This document shows, piece after piece, positions 39,907-51,095 of a stretch of DNA of 64,000 nucleotides. The translations under genes and the position numbers were made by a program. The notes under the pieces were generated by a model. The model was not told the origin of the DNA. It saw only the letters and a list, made by a program, of their open reading frames with translations, and ran no database searches. Position 1 is the first letter of the stretch. The number at the start of each line of letters is the position of its first letter. The stretch comes from Megalopta genalis (Eukaryota > Arthropoda > Insecta > Hymenoptera > Halictidae), in NCBI RefSeq assembly GCF_051020955.1, contig NW_027476472.1, forward strand, positions 1-64,000, in the 5' to 3' direction.

Positions 39907-40654
39907 TATTTGAAGATGAACCATTTGAATCGCATGGCTTTGAACCTGAGCCTTCTACTTCGCACTGATTTGCACCTAAATAATGTGTTTCGCATGGATT
40001 TGAAGCTAAACCTTCTACATCCCATGGATTTGAAGCTAAACCTTCTACATCCCATGGATTTGAAGCTAAATCATGTGTTTGGCATGGATTTGAAGCTAAA
40101 CCTTCTACATCGCATTGATTTGCAGCTGAATCATGTGTTTCGCATGGAATTGAAGCTACCTCGTTTGTTCCTCCTGCTTTTGAAGCTATATCACTTATAT
40201 CGCATGGATTTGAAGCTGAACCTACTACATCGCATTGATTTGAAGCTAAATCATGTGTATCGCATGGACTTGAAGCTAAACCTTCTACATCGCATTGATT
40301 TGAAGCTAAATCATGTGTTTCGCATGGATTTGAAGCTAACTCGTTTGTTTCGCATGCAGTTGTAGCTAAATAATGTATATCACAAGTATTTGTAACTAAA
40401 CCATTTGTTTCGCATGGATTTGAAGCTAAGCCTTCTCCTGCGCATGGACTTGAAGCTAACTCGATTTTTCCGCCTGCATTTGAAGCTATATCATGTATAT
40501 CACAAGTATTTGAAGCTAAATCATGTGTTTCGCTTGGATTTGAAGCTAACTCGTTCATTTCGACTGCAGTTGAATCTACATCACTTATATCGCAAGTATT
40601 TGAAGCTAAATCATGTGTTTCGCTTGGATTTGATGCTAACCTTCTACATCGCAT
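39761..40654 (-). other. Longest minus-strand open frame: decapeptide repeat, probably not a gene
   Basis: This 297-codon frame is the longest on the minus strand. It translates one decapeptide over and over: a variable first residue (P, Q, A or T), then C or G, D or E, T/V/I, a variable residue, D/E/G, L or I, and A-S-N. Five successive decapeptides correspond to one DNA pentamer. Equivalent frames occur all over the array. They are cut by TAA or TGA at the Leu codon (units with GCTTAATC or GCTCAATC) and by units of 28, 29 or 31 bp. Changes between units are not concentrated at third codon positions. I saw no start context, signal peptide or splice pattern that would single this one out. Coding is unlikely, though a very old repeat-protein origin cannot be excluded. 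Confidence 0.25.
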
Positions 40655-41639
40655 TGATTTGAAGCTAAATCATGTGTTTCTCGTGGATTTGAAGGTAACT
40701 CGTTTGTTTCGCATGCAGTTGAAGCTAAATCATGTCTTTCACAAGTACTTGAAGATGAACCATATGAGTCGCATGGCTTTGAACCTGAGCCTTCTACTTC
40801 GCACTGATTTGCACCTAAATAATGTGGTTCGCATGGAGTTGAAGCTAAACCTTCTACATCACATGGATTTGAAGCTAAATCATGTGTTTCGCTTGGATTT
40901 GAAGCTAACCTTCTACATCGCCTTGATTTGCAGCTGAATCATGTGTTTGGCATGGATTTGAAGCTAACTCGTTCGTTTCGCTTGTATTTGAAACTAGATC
41001 ACTTATATCGGAAGTATTTGAAGCTGAATCATGTGTTTCGCTTGGATTTGAAGCTAAACCTTCTACATCGCATTGATTTGAAGCTAAATTATGTGTTTCG
41101 CTTGGATTTGAATGTAACTCATTTCTTTCGCATGCAGTTGAAGCTATATCACCTATATCCCAAGTGTTGGAAGCTCAATCATTTGTTTCGCATGGATTTG
41201 AAGCTAAACCATCTACATCGCATTGATTTGAAGCTAAATCATGTGTTTCACATGGATTTGAAGGTAACGCGTTTGTTTCGGATGCAGTTGAAGCTAAATC
41301 ATGTCTTTCACAAGTATTTGAAGATGAACCATTTGAATCGCATGGCTTTGAACCTGAGCCTTCTACTTCGCACTGATTTGCACCTAAATAATGTGTTTCG
41401 CATGGATTTGAAGCTAAACCTTCTACATCCCATGGATTTGAAGCTAAATCATGTGTTTGGCATGGATTTGAAGCTAAACCTTCTACATCGCATTGATTTG
41501 CAGCTGAATCATGTGTTTCGCATCGATTTGCAGCTAACTCGTTCGTTTCGCCTGCATTTGAAACTATATCACTTATATCGCAAGTATTTGAAGCTAAATC
41601 ATGTGTATCGCGTGGATTTTGAAGCTAACTCGTTTGTTT
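39907..41639. repeat. Mixed pentamers with a fresh single-unit duplication
   Basis: No gene is present. At 39,999-40,028 and 40,029-40,058 the same 30-mer with CATCCCATGGA occurs twice in a row without difference, where related segments have it once. About 41,290-41,510 is a relative of the proximal half of the 928-bp HOR. One-base-short units (GCTAACCTTCTAC) lie near 40,636 and 40,905. The block around 41,000 with GATCACTTATATCGGAAG recurs near 47,030, 49,880, 61,750 and 63,670. Confidence 0.75.
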
Positions 41640-41959
41640 CGCATGCAGTTGAAGCTAAATCATGTATATGCAAGTATTTGAAGCTAAACCATTTGTTTCG
41701 CATGTATGTGAAGCTAAATCATGTGTTTACCATGACCATGAACCTAAATTATGTGTTGCCCATGGATTTGAAGCTTAATCATGTGTTTTGCATGGATTTG
41801 AAGCTAAGTCTTCTACTTCGCATTGATGTGAAGCTAAATCGTGTGTCGCATGGATTTGAAGCTAACTTGTATGTTTCGCCTGTATTTAAAGCTATATCAT
41901 TTATATCGCAAATATTTGTAGGTAAATCATCTGATTCGCATGAATTTGAAGCTAAATAA
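40928..41959 (+). other. Longest plus-strand open frame: artefact of the 30-bp period
   Basis: This 343-codon frame reads the same 30-mers as Leu-Lys-Leu-Asn/Thr/Tyr with a basic and hydrophobic remainder (about two Lys/Arg and three Leu per ten residues). It is open because the consensus units lack stops in this frame. It ends at stop-creating variants such as GTTGTAGCT and at phase slips. The composition resembles no protein family I know. Hundreds of similar frames exist in the window, overlapping the opposite-strand frame over the same bases. I regard it as non-coding. Confidence 0.15.
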
Positions 41960-42116
41960 CGTGCTTCGCAAATCATTTGTTTGGCCAGCATTTGAAGCTA
42001 TATCTTTTACATCGCAAGTATTAAGAAAGTTACTCATTTATTTTGCATGGAGTTGAAGCTAAGCCTTCAACCACGCATTGATATGAAGCTAAATCATGTG
42101 TTTCGCTTGGATTTGA
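41640..42116. repeat. Irregular-module copy, paired with 49,950-50,426
   Basis: This copy matches about 49,950-50,426 at a constant offset of 8,310 bp. It is related to the irregular module at 7.2-7.68 kb and its copies, including TTTACCATGACCATGAACC near 41,727, the 28-bp unit near 41,845 and the hybrid 46-bp unit at 41,945-41,990. Relative to those copies this one has ATATGCAAGTA near 41,668 and ATTAAGAAAGTT near 42,030. Those two changes are shared with the 50-kb copy and so define a sub-lineage. Confidence 0.83.
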
Positions 42117-44983
42117 AGCTACCTCGTTTGTTCCTCCAGCTCTTGAAGCTATATCACTTATATCGCAAGTATTTGAAGCTAAATCATATGTTACGCATGG
42201 ATTTGAAGCTGAACCTTCTACATCGCATTGATTTGAGGCACAATCTTGTGTATCGCATGGATTTGAAGCTAAACCTTCTACATGGCATTGATTTGCAGCT
42301 TAATCTTGTGTATCGCAAGGATATGAAGCTAAACCTTCTACATCGCATTGATTTGAAGCTGAATCATGTGTTTCGCATGGATTTGAAGCTATCTCGTTTG
42401 TTTTGCATGCAGTTGTAGCTAAATAATGTATATCGCAAGTAATTGCAGCTAAACCACTTGTTTCGCATGGATTTGAAGCTAAACCTTCTACTTCGCATTG
42501 ATTTGAAGCTACATCATTTGTTTCACATGGAATTGAAGCTACTTCGTTAGTTCCTCCAGCTTTTGAAGCTATATCACTTATATCGCAAGTATTTGTAGCT
42601 AAATCATGTGTTTCGCTTGGATTTGAAGCTAAACGTTCTACATCGCATTGATTTGAAGCTAAATTATGTGTTTTGCTTGGATTTGAAGCTAACTCGTTTG
42701 TTAAGCATGCAGTTGTAGCTAAATAATGTATATCACAAGTATTTGTAACTAAACCATCTGTTTCGCATGGATTTGAAGCTATGCCTTCTACTTCGCATTG
42801 ATTTGAAGCTAAATAATTTATTTTGCATTGTATTGAACCTACCTCGTTTGTTCCTCCAGCTTTTGAAGCTATATCACTTATATCGCAAGTATTTGAAGCT
42901 AAATCATATGTGTCGCATGGATTTGAAGCTGAACCTTCTACATCGCATTGATTTGAGGCTAAATCTTGTGTATCGCATGGATTTGAACCTAAACCTTCTA
43001 CATCGCATTGATTTGCAGCTAAGTCGTGTGTTTCGCATGGATTTGAAGCTAACTCGTTTGATTAGACTGCATTTGAAACTATATCACTTATACCCCAAGT
43101 GTTTGAAGCTAAATCATTTGCTTAGCATGGATTGAAGCTAAACCTCCTACTTCGTATTGATTTGAAGCTAAATCGTGTGTTTCGCATGGATTTGAAGCTA
43201 ACTAGTTCATTGCCCATGCAGTTAAATCTAAATAACGTATATCACAAGTATTTGAAGCTAAACCATTTGTTTCGCATGTATTTGAAGCTAAATCTTTTGT
43301 CTCGCATGAATTTGAAGCTAAGCCTTCTACTTCGTATTGATTTGAAGCTAAATCGTGTGTTTCGCATGGATTTGAAGCTAACTGGTTCGTTGCCCATGCA
43401 GTTAAATCTAAATAACGTATATCACAAGTATTTGAAGCTAAACCATTTGTTTCGCATGGATTTGAAGCTAAATCTTCCGTTTCGCATGAATTTGAAACTA
43501 AGCCTTCTACTTCGTATTGATTTGAAGCTAAATCATGTGTTTCGTATGGATTTGAAGCTAACTCGTTCGTTTCGCCTGCATCTGAAGCTATATCCCTTAT
43601 ATCGCAAGTATTTGAAGCTAAATCATTTGTTTCGCGCAGATTTGAAGCTAAACCTTTTACATCGCATTGATTTGAAGATACATCATGTGTTTCGCATGGA
43701 TTTGAAGCTAACTCGTTTTTTTTCCTGCTTTTGAACCTACTTCATTTTTATCGCAAGTATTCGAAGCTAAATCATATGTGTCGCGTGGATTTGAAGCTGA
43801 ACCTTCTACATCGCATTGATTTGAAGTTAAATCTTGGGTATCGTAAGGATTTGAAGCTAAACCTTCTACATCGCATTGATTTGAAGCTAAATCATGTGTT
43901 TCGCGTGGATTTGAATCTAACTCGTTCGTTTCGCATGCAGTTGTAGCTTAATAATGTATATCGCAAGTATTTGAAGCTAAACCATTTGTTTCGCATGTAT
44001 GTGAAGCTAAGTCATGTGTTTACCATGACAATGAACCTAAATTATGTGTTGCCCATGGATTTGAAGCTTATTCATGTGTTTTGCATGGATTTGAAGCTAA
44101 GTCTTCTACTTCGCATTGATTTGAAGTTAAATCATGTGTTTCACATGGATTTGTATCTAACTCGTTTGTTTCACATGCATATGATGCTATATCACTTATT
44201 TCGCAAGTATCTGAACCTAAATCATTTGTATCGCATGGATTTGAAGCTAATCCATCATTTTAAGCTAACTCGTTGGTTTCGTCAGCATTTGAAGCTATAT
44301 CACTTATATCGCAAGCATCTGAAGCTAAATCATTTGTTTCCCATGGATTTGAAGCTAACTCGTTTGTTACGCCTGCAGTTGAATCTATATCACTTATATC
44401 ACAAGTATTTGAAGCTAAATCATTTGTTCTGCATGGATTTGAAGCGAAGCCTTCTACGTCGCATTGATTTGCATATAAAACATGTGTTTCGCATGGATTA
44501 GAAGCTAACTCGTTTGTTTCGCCTGCATTTGAAGCTATATCACTCATATCGTAAGTACGTGATGCTAAACCATTTGTTTCGCATAGATTTAAAGCCATCC
44601 TGCTACTTCGCGTTGATTTGAAGCTAAATCATGTGTTTCGCATTGATTTGAAGCTAGCCCTTCTCTTTCGCCTGCATTTGAAGCTACATCACTACTATGG
44701 TGAGTATTTGAAGCTAAATCATTTGTTTCCCACAGATTTCAATCTAAACCTTCTACATCGCATTGATTTGAAGCTAAGCCTTCTACTTCGCATTGATTTG
44801 AAACTAAATCATGTGTATCGCATGGATTTTGCAGCTAACTCGTTTGTTTCGCATGCAGTTGAAGCTAAATCATGTATATCCGAAGTATTTGGTGCTAAAC
44901 CATTCGATTCGCATGGATTTGTAGCTAAGCCTTCTACTTCGTATTGTTATCAAGCTAAATCATGTGTTTCGCATGGATTTGAA
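42117..44983. repeat. Segmental duplication, left member (partner 52,828-55,130)
   Basis: This block matches about 52,828-55,130. The offset is 10,711 bp up to about 42,650, 10,861 bp from there to about 43,620, and 10,065 bp from about 44,430. The steps are a 150-bp difference (one pentamer, extra in the right member) and 796 bp present only here (about 43,635-44,430). The right member also has an extra ~120 bp near 54,715-54,835. A rare CTGCATGG...CATATAAAACATG pair near 44,430-44,480 confirms the match. Confidence 0.82.
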
Positions 44984-45039
44984 GCTAACTCGTTTGTTTC
45001 GCATGCATTTGAAGCTGTATCCCTTATATTCGCAAGTAT

Positions 45040-46215
45040 TTGAAGCTAAATCATTCGTTTCGCATGGATTTGTATTTAAGCCTTCTACGTCGCATTGATT
45101 TGCATCTAAATCATGTGTTTCGCATGGATTTGAAGCTGACTCGTTTGTTTCACCTGCATTTGAAGCTGTATCATTTATATCGCAAGTATTTGAAGCTAAA
45201 CCATTTGTTTCGCATGGATTTGAAGCTAAGCCTTCTACTTGGCATTGAATTGAAGCTAAATCGTGTATTTTGCATGGATTTGAAGCTAACTCGTTTGTTT
45301 CTCCTGTTTTTGAAGCTGTATCATTTATATCGTAAGTATTTGAAGCTAAACCATTTTTTTCGCATGGATTTGATGATCTGCCTTCTACTTCGCATTGATT
45401 TGACGCTAAATATTGTGTTTCGCATGGATTTGAAGCTAACTCGGTTGTTTCGCATGCAGTTGAAGCTAAATCATGTATATCCGAAGTATTTGGTGCTAAA
45501 CCATTTGATTCGCATGGATTTGTAGCTAAGCCTTCTACTTCGTATTGTTATCAAGCTAAATCATGTGTTTCGCATGGATTTGAAACTAACACATTTGTTT
45601 CGCAAGCAGTTGAAGCTAAATCATGTACATCACAAGTATTTGAAGCTAATCCATTTGTTCCGCCTGGATTTGAAGCAAAGCCTTCTACGTCGCATTGATT
45701 TGCATCTAAATCATGTGTTTCGCATGGATTTGAAGCTAACTCGTTTGTTTCGCATGCATTTGAAGCTGTATCCCTTATATTCGCAAGTATTTGAAGCTAA
45801 ATCATTCGTTTCGCATGGATTTGTATTTAAGCCTTCTACGTCGCATTGATTTGCATCTAAATCATGTGTTTCGCATGGATTTGAAGCTGACTCGTTTGTT
45901 TCACCTGCATTTGAAGCTGTATCATTCATATCGCAAGTATTTGAAGCTAAACCATTTGTTTCGCATGGATTTGAAGCTAAGCCTTCTACTTGGCATTGAA
46001 TTGAAGCTAAATCGTGTATTTTGCATGGATTTGAAGCTAACTCGTTTGTTTCTCCTGTATTTGAAGCTGTATCATTTATATCGTAAGTATTTGAAGCTAA
46101 ACCATTTTTTTCGCATGGATTTGATGCTCTGCCTTCTACTTCGCATTGATTTGACGCTAAATATTGTGTTTCGCATGGATTTGAAGCTAACTCGGTTGTT
46201 TCGCATGCAGTTGAA
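45040..46215. repeat. 751-bp HOR, first cluster
   Basis: One full copy (45,040-45,790) is followed by a partial copy. The HOR has 25 units: twenty-four of 30 bp and one 31-bp T unit (TATATTCGCAAG), arranged as five pentamers in K-Q-P-A-T/N order. Pentamers 1, 2 and 5 use a T unit and pentamers 3 and 4 use an N unit. This copy has GATGATCTG near 45,371 where other copies have GATGCTCTG. Confidence 0.88.
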
Positions 46216-46239
46216 ACTAAATCATGTATATCACAAGTA

Positions 46240-46580
46240 TTTGCAGCTAAACAATTGATTCGCATGGATTTGAAGCTAAGCCTTCTTCTTGGCATTGAAT
46301 TGAAGCTAAATCGTGTGTTTTGCATGGATTTGAAGCAAACTCGTTTGTTTCTCCTGTATTTGAAGCTATATCATTTATATCGCAAGTATTTGAAGCTAAA
46401 GCATTTGTTTCGCATGGATTTGAAACAAACTCGTTTGTGTCGCTTGTATTTGAAGCTATATCATTTATATCGCAAGTATTTGACGCTAAATCATTCGTTT
46501 CGCATGGATTTGAAGCTAAGCCCTCTACTTCGCATTGATTTGAAGCTAAATCATGTGTTTCTCATGGATTTGAAGCTAAC
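46240..46580. repeat. Module with AAACAATTGATTCGC start, recurring five times
   Basis: This ~330-bp module runs through units with CTTCTTCTTGGCA and GAAACAAACTCG. It recurs near 48,010-48,340 (offset 1,770), 48,789-49,150 (offset 779 from the previous) and 60,960-61,300 (offset 14,720), and is truncated at about 50,932-51,065. The copy at 48.8-49.15 kb has one extra exact 30-mer (48,968-48,997 repeated at 48,998-49,027). Each copy is joined to a different right-hand neighbour, so the module moves as a block. Confidence 0.8.
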
Positions 46581-47221
46581 TCGTCTGTTTGGCCTGCATT
46601 GAAGCTATATCACTTACATCGGAAGTATCTGATGCCAACATCATTTGCTTCGCACGGATTTGAAGCTAAACCTTTTACATCGCATTGATTTGAAGCTAAA
46701 TCGTATGTTTCTCGTGGATTTGAAGGTAACTCGTTTGTTTCGCATGCAGTTGAAGCTAAATCATGTCTTTCACAACTATTTGAAGATGAAAAATTTGAAT
46801 CGCATGGCTTTGAACCTGAGCCTTCTACTTCGGACTGATTTACACCTAAATAATGTGTTTCGCATGGATTTGAAGCTAAACCTTCTACATCCCATGGATT
46901 TGAAGCTAAATCATGTGTCTGGTTTGGATTTGAATCTAAACCTTCTACATCGCCTTGATTTGCAGCTGAATCATGTGTTTGGCATGGATTTGAAGCTAAC
47001 TCGTTCGTTTCGCTTGTATTTGAAGCTAGATCACTTATATCGGAAGTATTTGAAGCTGAATCATGTGTTTCGCTTGGATTTGAAGCTAAACCTTCTACAT
47101 CGCATTGATTTGAAGCTAAATTATGTGTTTCGCTTGGATTTGAATGTAACTCATTTCTTTCGCATGCAGTTGAAACTATATCACATATATCCCAAGTGTT
47201 GGAAGCTCAATCATTTGTTTC

Positions 47222-48009
47222 TCCTGTATTTGAAGCTGTATCATTTATATCGTAAGTATTTGAAGCTAAACCATTTTTTTCGCATGGATTTGATGCTCTG
47301 CCTTCTACTTCGCATTGATTTGACGCTAAATATTGTGTTTCGCATGGATTTGAAGCTAACTCGGTTGTTTCGCATGCAGTTGAAGCTAAATCATGTATAT
47401 CCGAAGTATTTGGTGCTAAACCATTTGATTCGCATGGATTTGTAGCTAAGCCTTCTACTTCGTATTGTTATCAAGCTAAATCATGTGTTTCGCATGGATT
47501 TGAAACTAACACATTTGTTTCGCAAGCAGTTGAAGCTAAATCATGTACATCACAAGTATTTGAAGCTAATCCATTTGTTCCGCCTGGATTTGAAGCAAAG
47601 CCTTCTACGTCGCATTGATTTGCATCTAAATCATGTGTTTCGCATGGATTTGAAGCTAATTCGTTTGTTTCGCATGCATTTGAAGCTGTATCCCTTATAT
47701 TCGCAAGTATTTGAAGCTAAATCATTCGTTTCGCATGGATTTGTATTTAAGCCTTCTACGTCGCATTGATTTGCATCTAAATCATGTGTTTCGCATGGAT
47801 TTGAAGCTGAATCGTTTGTTTCATCTGCATTTGAAGCTGTATCATTTATATCGCAAGTATTTGAAGCTAAACCATTTGTTTCGCATGGATTTGATGCTCT
47901 GCCTTCTACTTCGCATTGATTTGACGCTAAATATTGTGTTTCGCATGGATTTGAAGCTAACTCGGTTGTTTCGCATGCAGTTGAAACTAAATCATGTATA
48001 TCACAAGTA
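47222..48009. repeat. 751-bp HOR, second cluster
   Basis: This cluster starts in the middle of the HOR (A unit with CTCCTGTA). It runs through pentamers 2-5 and then into pentamer 1 from about 47,711. It then skips one pentamer, going directly from K at 47,866 to the Q unit with GATGCTCTGCC. The skip is a loss of 150 bp relative to the full HOR. The 63.18-63.48 kb copy shows the same skip. Confidence 0.82.
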
Positions 48010-49949
48010 TTTGCAGCTAAACAATTGATTCGCATGGATTTGAAGCTAAGCCTTCTTCTTGGCATTGAATTGAAGCTAAATCGTGTGTTTTGCATGGATT
48101 TGAAGCAAACTCGTTTGTTTCTCCTGTATTTGAAGCTATATCATTTATATCGCAAGTATTTGAAGCTAAAGCATTTGTTTCGCATGGATTTGAAACAAAC
48201 TCGTTTGTGTCGCTTGTATTTGAAGCTATATCATTTATATCGCAAGTATTTGACGCTAAATCATTCGTTTCGCATGGATTTGAAGCTAAGCCCTCTACTT
48301 TGCATTGATTTGAAGCTAAATCATGTGTTTCCCATGGTTTTGAAGCTAAATCATGTGTCTGGTTTGGATTTGAATCTAAACCTTCTACATCGCATTGATT
48401 TGCATCTAAATCATGTGTTTCGCATGGATTTGAAGCTGACTCGTTTGTTTCACCTGCATTTGAAGCTGTATCATTTATATCGCAAGTATTTGAAGCTAAA
48501 CCATTTGTTTCGCATGGATTTGAAGCTAAGCCTTCTACTTGGCATTGAATTGAAGCTAAATCGTGTATTTTGCATGGATTTGAAGCTAACTCGTTTGTTT
48601 CTCCTGTATTTGAAGCTGTATCATTTATATCGTAAGTATTTGAAGCTAAACCATTTTTTTCGCATGGATTTGATGCTCTGCCTTCTACTTCGCATTGATT
48701 TGACGCTAAATATTGTGTTTCGCATGGATTTGAAGCTAACTCGGTTGTTTCGCATGCAGTTGAAACTAAATCATGTATATCACAAGTATTTGCAGCTAAA
48801 CAATTGATTCGCATGGATTTGAAGCTAAGCCTTCTTCTTGGCATTGAATTGAAGCTAAATCGTGTGTTTTGCATGGATTTGAAGCAAACTCGTTTGTTTC
48901 TCCTGTATTTGAAGCTATATCATTTATATCGCAAGTATTTGAAGCTAAAGCATTTGTTTCGCATGGATTTGAAACAAACTCGTTTGTGTCGCTTGTATTT
49001 GAAACAAACTCGTTTGTGTCGCTTGTATTTGAAGCTATATCATTTATATCGCAAGTATTTGACGCTAAATCATTCGTTTCGCATGGATTTGAAGCTAAGC
49101 CCTCTACTTCGCATTGATTTGAAGCTAAATCATGTGTTTCTCATGGATTTGAAGCTAACTCGCCTGTTTGGCCTGCATTGAAGCTATATCACTTACATCG
49201 GAAGTATTTGATGCCAACATCATTTGCTTCGCACGGATTTGAAGCTAAACCTTTTACATCGCATTTATTTGAAGCTATATCATGTGTTTCGCTTGGATTT
49301 GAAGATAAATCATGTGTTTTGCATGGATTTGAAGCTAACTCGTTTGTGTCGCCTGCATTTGAAGCAATATCATTTATATCGCATGTATTTGATGCTCAAT
49401 CAGTTGTGTCGCATGGATTTGAAGCTTTGCCTTCTACTTCGCATTCATATGAAGCTAAATCATGTATTTCGCATGGATTTGAAGCTAACTCGTTTGTTTC
49501 GCATGCAGTTGATGCTAAATCATGTTTATCACAAGTATCTGAAGCAAAACCATTTGTTTCGTAAGAATATGAAGCTAATCCATGTGTTTCGCATGAATAT
49601 GAATCTAAATCATGTGTTTCGCATGCATTTGAATCTAACTCGACTATTTCGCCTGCATTTGAAGCTATATCACTTATATCGCAAGTATTTGAATCTAAAT
49701 CATTTGTTTCGCGCGGATTTTCAGCTAAACCTTCTACATCCCATGGATTTGAAGCTGAATCGTGTGTCTGGTTTGGATTTGAATCTAAACCTTCTACATC
49801 GCATTGATTTGCAGCTTAATCATGTGTTTGGCATGGATTTGAAGCTAACTCGTTCGTTTCGCTTGTATTTGAAGCTAGATCACTTATATCGGAAGTATTT
49901 GAAGCTGAATCATGTGTTTCACATGGATTTGAAGGTAACTCGTTTGTTT
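48010..49949. repeat. Alternating modules: two 46.24-kb-type copies and HOR fragments
   Basis: No gene is present. It contains two copies of the 46.24-kb module (offset 779 bp), a partial 751-bp HOR (about 48,395-48,780), and mixed older units from about 49,150. The latter include a relative of 4.8 and 27.4 kb near 49,505-49,625. A CACTTACATCGGAAG unit occurs near 49,190, matching 46,613 and 61,333. Confidence 0.75.
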
Positions 49950-50426
49950 CGCATGCAGTTGAAGCTAAATCATGTATATGCAAGTATTTGAAGCTAAACC
50001 ATTTGTTTCGCATGTATGTGAAGCTAAATCATGTGTTTACCATGACCATGAACCTAAATTATGTGTTGCCCATGGATTTGAAGCTTAATCATGTGTTTTG
50101 CATGGATTTGAAGCTAAGTCTTCTACTTCGCATTGATGTGAAGCTAAATCGTGTGTCGCATGGATTTGAAGCTAACTTGTATGTTTCGCCTGTATTTAAT
50201 GCTATATCATTTATATCGCAAATATTTGTATTTAAATCATTTGATTCGCATGAATTTGAAGCTAAATAACGTGCTTCGCAAATCATTTGTTTGGCCAGCA
50301 TTTGAAGCTATATCTTTTACATCGCAAGTATTAAGAAAGTTACTCATTTATTTTGCATGGAGTTGAAGCTAAGCCTTCAACCACGCATTGATATGAAGCT
50401 AAATCATGTGTTTCGCTTGGATTTGA
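49950..50426. repeat. Irregular-module copy, paired with 41,640-42,116
   Basis: This is the right-hand partner at an offset of 8,310 bp, with the hybrid 46-bp unit at 50,255-50,300. Small differences from the 41.6-kb copy include GTATTTAAATC near 50,230 (versus GTAGGTAAATC) and AATGCTATATC near 50,199. To the right it continues with GTTTCTCATGCAG units, unlike the 41.6-kb copy. Confidence 0.83.
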
Positions 50427-51095
50427 ATCTAACTCGTTTGTTTCTCATGCAGATGAAGCTGATTCATGTATATCACAAGTATTTTAAGCCAAACCATTTG
50501 TTTCGCATGGATTTGAAGCTAAGCCTTCTACTTCGTATTGATTTGAAGCTAAATCATTTGTTTCACATGGAATTGAAGCTACCTCGTTTGTTCCTCCAGC
50601 TCTTGAAGCTATATCACTTATATCGCAAGTATTTGAAGCTAAATCATATGTTACGCATGGATTTGAAGCTGAACCTTCTACATCGCATTGATTTGAGGCA
50701 CAATCTTGTGTATCGCATGGATTTGAAGCTAAACCTTCTACATCGCATTGATTTGCAGCTTAATCTTGTGTATCGCAAGGATTTGAAGCTAAACCATTTG
50801 TTTCGCATGGATTTGATGCTCTGCCTTCTACTTCGCATTGATTTGACGCTAAATATTGTGTTTCGCATGGATTTGAAGCTAACTCGGTTGTTTCGCATGC
50901 AGTTCAAACTAAATCATGTATATCACAAGTATTTGCAGCTAAACAATTGATTCGCATGGATTTGAAGCTAAGCCATCTTCTTGGCATTGAATTGAAGCTA
51001 AATCGTGTGTTTTGCATGGATTTGAAGCAAACTCGTTTGTTTCTCCTGTATTTGAAGCTATATCATTTATATCGCAAGTATTTGAAGCTAATCCA
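50427..51095. repeat. Mixed units joining the irregular module to the 751-bp HOR
   Basis: No gene is present. About 50,521-50,795 recurs at 52,772-53,046 (offset 2,251 bp). It shares GAGGCACAATCTTG and the CAGCTTAATCTTG unit. From 50,785 the array passes into HOR pentamer-3-type units. It then enters a truncated copy of the 46.24-kb module at 50,932-51,065. Confidence 0.74.

Larger units (their letters stand above)
44967..47893. repeat. Segmental duplication, left member (partner 59,687-62,613)
   Basis: This block aligns to 59,687-62,613 at an unbroken offset of 14,720 bp over about 2.9 kb. Only a handful of substitutions were seen, for example near 45,308, 45,375, 46,362, 46,885, 47,249 and 47,660. 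The block consists of more than one 751-bp HOR copy (45,040-46,210 and from 47,222 on) enclosing a ~1-kb module of older unit types (46,240-47,220). Such exact collinearity over 2.9 kb shows a recent copying event within the array. Confidence 0.88.

Noticed and set aside
39761..40654. Pentapeptide-repeat or other known solenoid repeat protein on the minus strand
   Set aside because: The period is ten residues with one Leu and one Cys per unit, and not the A-(D/N)-L-x-x pattern every five residues. The frame is not maintained over the array.
40928..41959. Leucine-rich repeat protein on the plus strand
   Set aside because: The LKLN-type repeat is ten residues long and very basic, without the 20-29-residue LxxLxLxxN/C pattern of LRR families. 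It is an artefact of the DNA repeat.
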